64,000 nucleotides of DNA from Aselliscus stoliczkanus. Taxonomy: Eukaryota > Chordata > Mammalia > Chiroptera > Hipposideridae. Below, in pieces: positions 58,031 through 64,000 of this stretch. A program made the translations under genes and the position numbers. The notes under the pieces are model-generated. The model did not search any database. It was not told where the DNA came from and saw nothing but the letters and a program-made list of their open reading frames with translations. How positions within the stretch are numbered: position 1 is the first letter of the stretch; every line of letters starts with the position of its first letter. The stretch is taken from contig CM066734.1 of assembly GCA_033961575.1 (NCBI GenBank), positions 83,474,501 to 83,538,500 of the forward strand. Direction: 5' to 3'.

Positions 58031-61000
58031 TTCAGGTTGTATACTGGTTTGCCATCTTCAGAGGTGATGCTGAACTGTGAGGTTTCTTCGCAATTGCCAA
58101 ATGAGCCATAAGTCTGCAGAATCCCCTGTTTGAAGATGAGGGGATAGGAATGTGTGTTTGGTTGGGGGGGGGAGTTAATTTGTATGGAGACTTAGGGATG
58201 AAATTAATTATGGGGAGTCAAGTTTAAGAATGTCTCATCTTAAAACCCTTGAGTAGAATGGCATGGAAATTTTAATCAATTTCTTGTAAGCAGAGTCTTA
58301 GAGACTTCTTTTTAGAAATCAACTTCCATGAGAAGTTAAAAATACTAATTTTAGGTATAGATATTAAATATGGAATTCAAGGACTGTTTGGGGAAATTGA
58401 CCACTTTCCATTCAGTGAATGGAGCTAGTGTTTGCCTGTCATTTTAAAATGATACAGTACCTTCTTTGATTCTTATATGCCCAATTTGAAGCATTCTGAC
58501 TTCTGAATTTTTTTCACTGTGGCAGGAAATATTTTTCTTTGCAATGATAGCAAACAATGAAAGTGTTAATTCAGTAATTATTAACTTTTATATTTTATTT
58601 TCTATGACTTTCTAGTGAATCACTCCCATATTAAAAAGTTCAGAAACTTAGTTTTTAAAATAACTGTTAACATTTTCACTTCAGTTATATGCTTGAGATG
58701 CATTCTTTTCAGACTTCCAATTTTAATTTTTGTCATTTCTGGTAAATCTGTTTCCTTCAGTTAGAAATATATACTCTTTTTCCTTGTAAAATATAAATCA
58801 TATTCTGAAATTGTATAGACTAAAAACACTTAAAAAAGAATCTAAAATGAAATCAGTTTGTTTTTGCCATTAACAAGTATAGCAGTGGTACAATTTAATG
58901 CCAATACAATTATCCCTAGGAACTGCCTTTTTCTCCATTTCATTTATCGCAATCATTCTCCAAGTACCAACAGTAGAAGTAACAGGAGAGCCCCGCAGAG
59001 GCAAACATATTGGACATTCACTGATAATACTTAGTTATAAATTGCAGTGAGAACTAGCTGATTTCCTTAAAATAAGTCTTTTAGTATCCAAATAGATAAT
59101 ACCAGCCATTATGGGTTGATTCGGAAATAAAATTTGGCATCAAGTGATTTGGGGTCCTATCTATTTAGGAACATGAAGCGCGTATCATTACTCAAGTAGC
59201 CTTTCATACTGCATTTGACTTCATATAAACCTAAGTAACAAAGGGGTTGCAAAACCAAGTGTAGAGAGAATAGTGAAAAATTGTTCATACTCTTTTAAGC
59301 CTTATACAGCAGTACACTGTAAAAAAGGAACAATGTTTGTATAAATGTTTAGTAGTAGGACCTACTTTCCCACTGTATGTATATAGGAGTTTGTTGTCAG
59401 TATGCCAGAATCTCAGGTGCCTGCTTATGAATATTCCTTTAAACAAAGCTATTGGGAAGTAAGGAGTTGTGTGTGTATTTATATGGTAACAAAGTAGAGA
59501 AGTTCTCCCAGGAGAGGCCTGGCGTTGTACATGGTGTTAAATGGCTACAAGTAGGGAAAAATTCACCAGAGAATCTGAGAAATAACTGATTTAATAAAAA
59601 ACGGCTTTGATTCAGTTGGTTCCCATGAGTGTTAGTGAGATGCCCTTTATAAAATAGGATCAGATGTTGGCTTTGCAGCAGAGCTTGCTTATAAATGTCT
59701 ATTGGACTCTTTCCAGATCTCTTTATTAATTTATAAATAACAAAGATAAAAATACCCCCTACCCCTGTGCTTTATACAGAGATACAGAGCAGACGTTGTT
59801 CTCATCTGCTGATAAAAGCATAAAATATAAAGTAGTAAGTTAACATAATATTATTGTCACAATGCTTTTGTTAAATGTCCCTATGAAGCAAGTTTTAGGA
59901 ATTATTTTAAATGATGGAGTAATGGTGTTGGAGAGAATTTAACAGAAAGAGTGAAAATCTCTTAATTAGCAGTAGATGGTGCTACTGGCTTTCATTTGCT
60001 GTCTTGATTATGCCATAAAACCCGTGACATTAAACTGCACTAAAACAGTAAGCATGGTTTAGTTAGCTGGTAGAGGCTTTGGAGGTTATGTACCTTGATG
60101 AAAAGAGTTTAGATTGCTATTGCTTTTTACCTTTGTCATTTGTAAATTCTAAATGGTCAGCATAAAATGTAGGAAAAGATATGTTTAGCGTATAATATAT
60201 CTCAGACTGAGTTACTGCCTGGTTTATCAGGAAAGAAAGCACTACAATCACTTATGAGGGTATACAGGTGATGTGGATATTTATATTTTACATGTAATCA
60301 CCAGACTCCATTTTATGTATTAGCATTTTCCTTGCTTATGGGAAAATAGCAAAATGACAGATTTCTTTTATACCTTTGTCTACACCCTCTCTGAGAGAGG
60401 TTTTGATAACCACTGAAATGGTAAAATATGTGAGATGCAATTACCAAGTTGTAGGACTTTTCTTTTAAAATAAATATGTCATACCTTAAACATCCAAATG
60501 AGAGTTGATTTTCAGAGTAGTTAGTTCCTTTGAGAGCACTACTTATTCTAGGTATGCTGCAAAGGTATAAAGTTTTTGGAATGTTTTCAAAGATGCCTTG
60601 AGAATTGGTTTATGACTATGCAAGAAAATCTATTTCATCATGTTAGTTGCACCAAAAGCTTTTTTTGGCAGCTTAATGTGACCTATTTCATTCATCAAAC
60701 CAACTCTACTTTGCTGTTTTCTTAGAACCAAACCATTAGGGAAGTTCAAAAGAAAGTGCCTCACGTTGTGAATTTGCAGAAGAGAATGTTTTGAGAGTTG
60801 GTAGCATCATTTAATAAAGGAGTAGTTTCCTGATATCACTACTTTGAAATAGACGGTATCATTTGGATATATAGGTTTTATTTTTTAAGGTTTAGTTTAA
60901 TTACCTTACAGTTAAATATAATAATAGAAAAAAAAGTAACTTTTGAATTTAATCTTGACTACTGTAGGATAGTTTTGATTGAAAGAATAATAAGAAAAAA

Positions 61001-62470
61001 ATGGATCCAATATTTAAGGTAGAAGTAGCTTAAGGAAACAACAACCTTTATCTCCATCCTTTAAAAAAAAACCTTTTTTTCACTCAGATGAACAATTTGA
61101 ATTTAAAAACTGGAGATCGTTGTACAAAGAAATTGGAATAAATTTTATATATTAATTAGGTTGAGTTTTAAGCCTGCATATTACAGATAAAATATTTAAA
61201 ATTGTATAACGATTTCATATATCATTTATAACTTTAAAATTGTAAATGTCTTTTTAAAAGATATGGGACTGGAAATATATTTGTAATTTGAAAATGTGAC
61301 TGCATACCAAGAGGAAAACCTTACTTGTTTTGAAACTTATCTGGGATATTAAAGAATATACCAATTCTTAGAAACACTGTTGTAGATTTATACTTTAAGG
61401 ACCATTCCTAAAATAATTTAAATATCAAGTTTTGTCATAATGTTAAGATTCACTGTAGGGATTACTATTCAGCTATCAGTTTAATGGTATATGAGAAATG
61501 TTTAGATTTAAAACTATCTCAAGATTTAATGGAAAAGTTTAAGATATAATAACAATTCTGACTATAGACAATTTGAATTTTTAGAGCTTTCTAATGAGCT
61601 AATCATATAGAAGAATTCATTTTGAAGATATAAAACTGCTCCACGTCTGCCACTTATAGCAAAACTGATATTTAAATTTTGAGAAAAGAGAAAAACTGGA
61701 TAACACTCTGTTTTGCTAGTGTGATTGTAAAGTTTCTTTTTCTACATATACTAACTACTCTACTACAGAAAACATTGGATTACAGTTCGCAAAGATGGAT
61801 AGTGAAATCACTGGCCTTTTTTAGCTGTGTGTTGACTTGTCAACTCCTTCTCCTTGGAGGTAAATTACTTTCTTGCTGCTGTTGACTCTCCATACCACAC
61901 ACCCTCCCAGTACACACCCACTTGGAAAACAGAACTGGTTGATTGTGCATGTCCTCATTGTTAGTGCTTCTGAAGTACTTATTGCCAATACACAGGTTTC
62001 AGCTGAAGTGTTGTAAGATGCTACTTACATAGGCCTTTTGTTGTTGTTGTTGATAACTTTCTTTTAAGTATGTCACTGAAGCTGAGATCATTAAAAAAAA
62101 TTGTTAATATTTAATTTCTCTTTTATATATTATTCTTATGTGTGGGTGTTTTTCACTGGTTTGCACATGGTTTCCTTTTTATTTTGTTTCTGAAATAATT
62201 GTGCTGATTGTGAAATAGATAAGTGGATTTTCATTTTAAGAACACTTTCCTCCTTAAGTTGTTCATTTGAGATAACTATTTTTAGGGGAAATAGTTTTTT
62301 ACAACCACTAAATTGTATGTTATTTTTGTACATGCATAGCTAGGATGGTAAGGGCACACTAATCTTGGGGGAATGCTTTTGTTCTATTTTAACTTTTCCT
62401 GTACATTACTTAAAGCTATCTATGGACAATGCCGTGAAATCTAGATTGAGAGAGTGCAGTAAACATGAGA

Positions 62471-62529
62471 ACACTTAAAAGTTTAAATAGAAATCATTTA
62501 ACACTTAAAAGTTTCAATAGGAATAATTT
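62471..62529. repeat. 30-bp tandem duplication in 3' UTR
   Basis: ACACTTAAAAGTTTAAATAG and ACACTTAAAAGTTTCAATAG start adjacent 30-nt units (62471-62500 and 62501-62529). Confidence 0.88.
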
Positions 62530-62945
62530 GTGGGGACAAAAGTAGATGAATACTGCCAGTGTCATATAGTGGAAGCGTAAGGGCAAGATCCACATGGGGC
62601 AGGTATTGCAGAGAATGTGTAAAAACAGGGATCCCGCTTTTATGGAGATAGACAATTTCTCTATATTAAAGTAGCTGGAGGGGCAAAATGGTCTAAAATA
62701 TAAAATGCAACACGGGCACTATATTGTAATCTGTGCCAAGTTTACTCAAATTGTAGTTATTATTGATCAAAGTTTAATTGCTTCATCATTTTTATTTTAA
62801 AGGAGGATACTGAATGTTAGAAAATCTGTATAAGTTTTAATTGAGAGATGTAAATAATGTATACAGACTTGTAGGTGATGGGATGGGGAATATTTAAATT
62901 CTAGGTTTTTTAAAAGGAAGAAACTGAATGTTTATTACAAAAATT

Positions 62946-62951
62946 AATAAA
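62946..62951 (+). terminator. Distal poly(A) signal AATAAA (likely main 3' end)
   Basis: Last canonical hexamer before repeat-containing sequence resumes. Followed within 60 nt by a TG/T-rich element (GCTTGTTTTTG). Chosen as the likely distal cleavage signal from position and context only. Confidence 0.5.
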
Positions 62952-63029
62952 TAGTTATGTTTGGCCATGAATCCTGACTTTTCATTACTGCTTGTTTTTG
63001 CTACAGATATTCCCTCACTGAACTCATTC

Positions 63030-63240
63030 CTAGAGAAATATCGAAGGTATTTGCAATATGTTGAACATTTAAAATGTGTTAGGCATTATTTTTTATAATG
63101 TTGACAGCAACCCTGGAAGGTAGTATCTTAGTGTCTTACATACTAGAAAACTAAAGCTTAGAAATTGTCCAATTCAACAGATTAGGACTAGAGTTTAATA
63201 ACCCAAATATGGTTGACCTTGAAGCCATTGCTTTGTTTTC
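63030..63240 (+). repeat. MIR SINE (diverged)
   Basis: TAAAATGTGTTAGGCATTAT, GCAACCCTGGAAGGTAGTAT and AAACTAAAGCTTAGAAATTG in MIR sense order. First repeat downstream of the presumed 3' UTR. Confidence 0.65.
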
Positions 63241-63250
63241 TTTAAATATA

Positions 63251-63707
63251 CAGTAGACTCCTCTTATCCTCGATTACCTAGGGTCAACTGTGGTCTGAAA
63301 ATATTAAATGGAAAATTCGAGAAATAATTCAAAAGTTTTAAATTGCACACCATTCTGAGTAGCATGATGAAATCTTATGTCATCATGTTCCGCCCATTCT
63401 GGATGTGAAGCATCCCTTTGTCCAGAGTATCCACACTGTATAACTTCCTTGCCCATTAGTCACTTAGTAGCCATCTTGGTTAACAGATCAACTGTGGAGG
63501 TATCACAGTGTTGTGTTCAGGTACCCTTATTTTACTTAATAACGGCCCCAAAACACAAGAGTTGACTCTGACAAACTTGGGTATGCTAAAGAGAAGCTGT
63601 GAAGTGTAGGAAAAAATATAGTATATGTAGGGTTAGGTATTATCAAGGTTTCAGGCATCCACTGGGAGTCTTGGAACATATCCCCTGTGGATAACGTGGG
63701 ACTATTG
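63251..63707 (+). mobile_element. Tigger-type (pogo/Tc1-mariner) DNA transposon, internally deleted
   Basis: Left end CAGTAGACTCCTCTTATCCT and right end GGATAACGTGGGACTATTG are imperfect inverted repeats flanked by TA dinucleotides. Internal TATTAAATGGAAAATTCGAG and TTAGTCACTTAGTAGCCATC are typical of a Tigger element, MER2-like. A few N-terminal transposase codons (CGGCCCCAAAACACAAGAG) remain, then the sequence jumps to the right end. Confidence 0.85.
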
Positions 63708-63709
63708 TA

Positions 63710-64000
63710 CTATTACCATGAGAACAGTTAGCAGAATATTTATCCATTTGTTGACATTTCCATGTAGCTAAGATTTTAATGTTGTCTACATGATAGACAA
63801 GTATTAGAGAATCTTAATTTTACCCTGATACCTAAATTCCAAAAGGAAATGTATATTTTAGAGTATTCTCAAAGTATCATTATTTAGAGGTATTTATATT
63901 TAGAGGCATTTGTGTTTGGACCATCACATTGATAATGTTTTGATGGTAATAGCCACAGCTACCCAATGTCAGTAATTGGTATTTGGGGAAAAGACTAGGA
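63710..64000 (+). other. Downstream intergenic sequence
   Basis: No recognised feature. In human the next gene downstream of MOB1B is DCK as I recall, but none of it is visible here. Confidence 0.4.

Larger units (their letters stand above)
57253..62975 (+). other. MOB1B: Probable long MOB1B 3' UTR
   Basis: About 5.7 kb of AT-rich sequence follows the stop with no recognisable SINE, L1 or LTR, unlike every intron. AATAAA hexamers stand at about 57391, 59593, 60468, 60812, 61138 and 62946. The last is followed by a T/G-rich stretch, and repeats resume only after about 63030, so I place the distal cleavage near 62965-62975. The proximal hexamer at 57391 could give a short mRNA. A long 3' UTR agrees with my recollection of a roughly 7 kb human transcript. 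The exact end is inference. Two Pumilio-type TGTAAATA motifs lie at 58023-58030 and 62849-62856. Confidence 0.7.

Noticed and set aside
1..64000. CRISPR arrays, operons, phage or plasmid features
   Set aside because: The window is intron-bearing mammalian DNA. The short tandem repeats are microsatellites, with no spacer-repeat pattern.
63710..64000. Start of a downstream gene (DCK expected by human synteny)
   Set aside because: No CpG island or recognisable coding sequence before the window ends.

Overview
This window is mammalian nuclear DNA holding one protein-coding gene on the + strand, MOB1B (MOB kinase activator 1B, Hippo pathway). Its six coding exons (12695-12708, 40122-40288, 44693-44786, 50051-50184, 52773-52936, 57175-57252) join in frame into a 216-residue protein with stop codon TAA at 57250-57252. 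Paralogue-diagnostic residues (Gly6, Met43, Val57, Asp77, Lys92, Pro169-Val170, Thr212) fit MOB1B rather than MOB1A. No second gene is supported.

The repeats point to a laurasiatherian mammal and most likely a bat. The young L1 at 53.9-55.3 kb has a 3' end of the type I associate with bat genomes. One SINE family has a 3' body ending in TTCCCC-rich sequence like that I recall from horseshoe/leaf-nosed bats (Rhin-1-like). A rhinolophoid bat is my best guess; the species is not proven by the sequence.

Layout. 1-12.0 kb: intergenic, with old L1, L2, MIR and MER20 relics plus younger tRNA-derived SINEs. About 12.2-13.1 kb: CpG-island promoter, exon 1 and the start of intron 1, with a perfect TCTCGCGAGA palindrome, GC box, ETS-type site and CACGTG E-boxes. 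12.7-40.1 kb: a 27.4 kb intron 1 rich in SINEs, L1/L2 relics, two solo-LTR-like elements, an MaLR LTR, a mariner remnant and microsatellites. 40.1-57.25 kb: exons 2-6, with a bat-type L1 in intron 5 and a nested retroposon in intron 2. 57.25 to about 62.97 kb: a very long 3' UTR with no recognisable interspersed repeat and several poly(A) signals. 63.0-64 kb: MIR and a Tigger-type DNA transposon, marking a return to intergenic sequence.

The most unusual content is a set of three related tRNA-derived SINE families (called A, B and C here, 19 copies). They share a GGCCGGCCGAGTGGC head but carry different bodies. A ends in a near-palindromic GAGGGCCAGTGACACTGCCCTC-type segment followed by an A tail. 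C continues from that same point into about 330 further bases. Most copies have visible target-site duplications. No CRISPR array, tRNA, rRNA or prokaryotic feature was seen.
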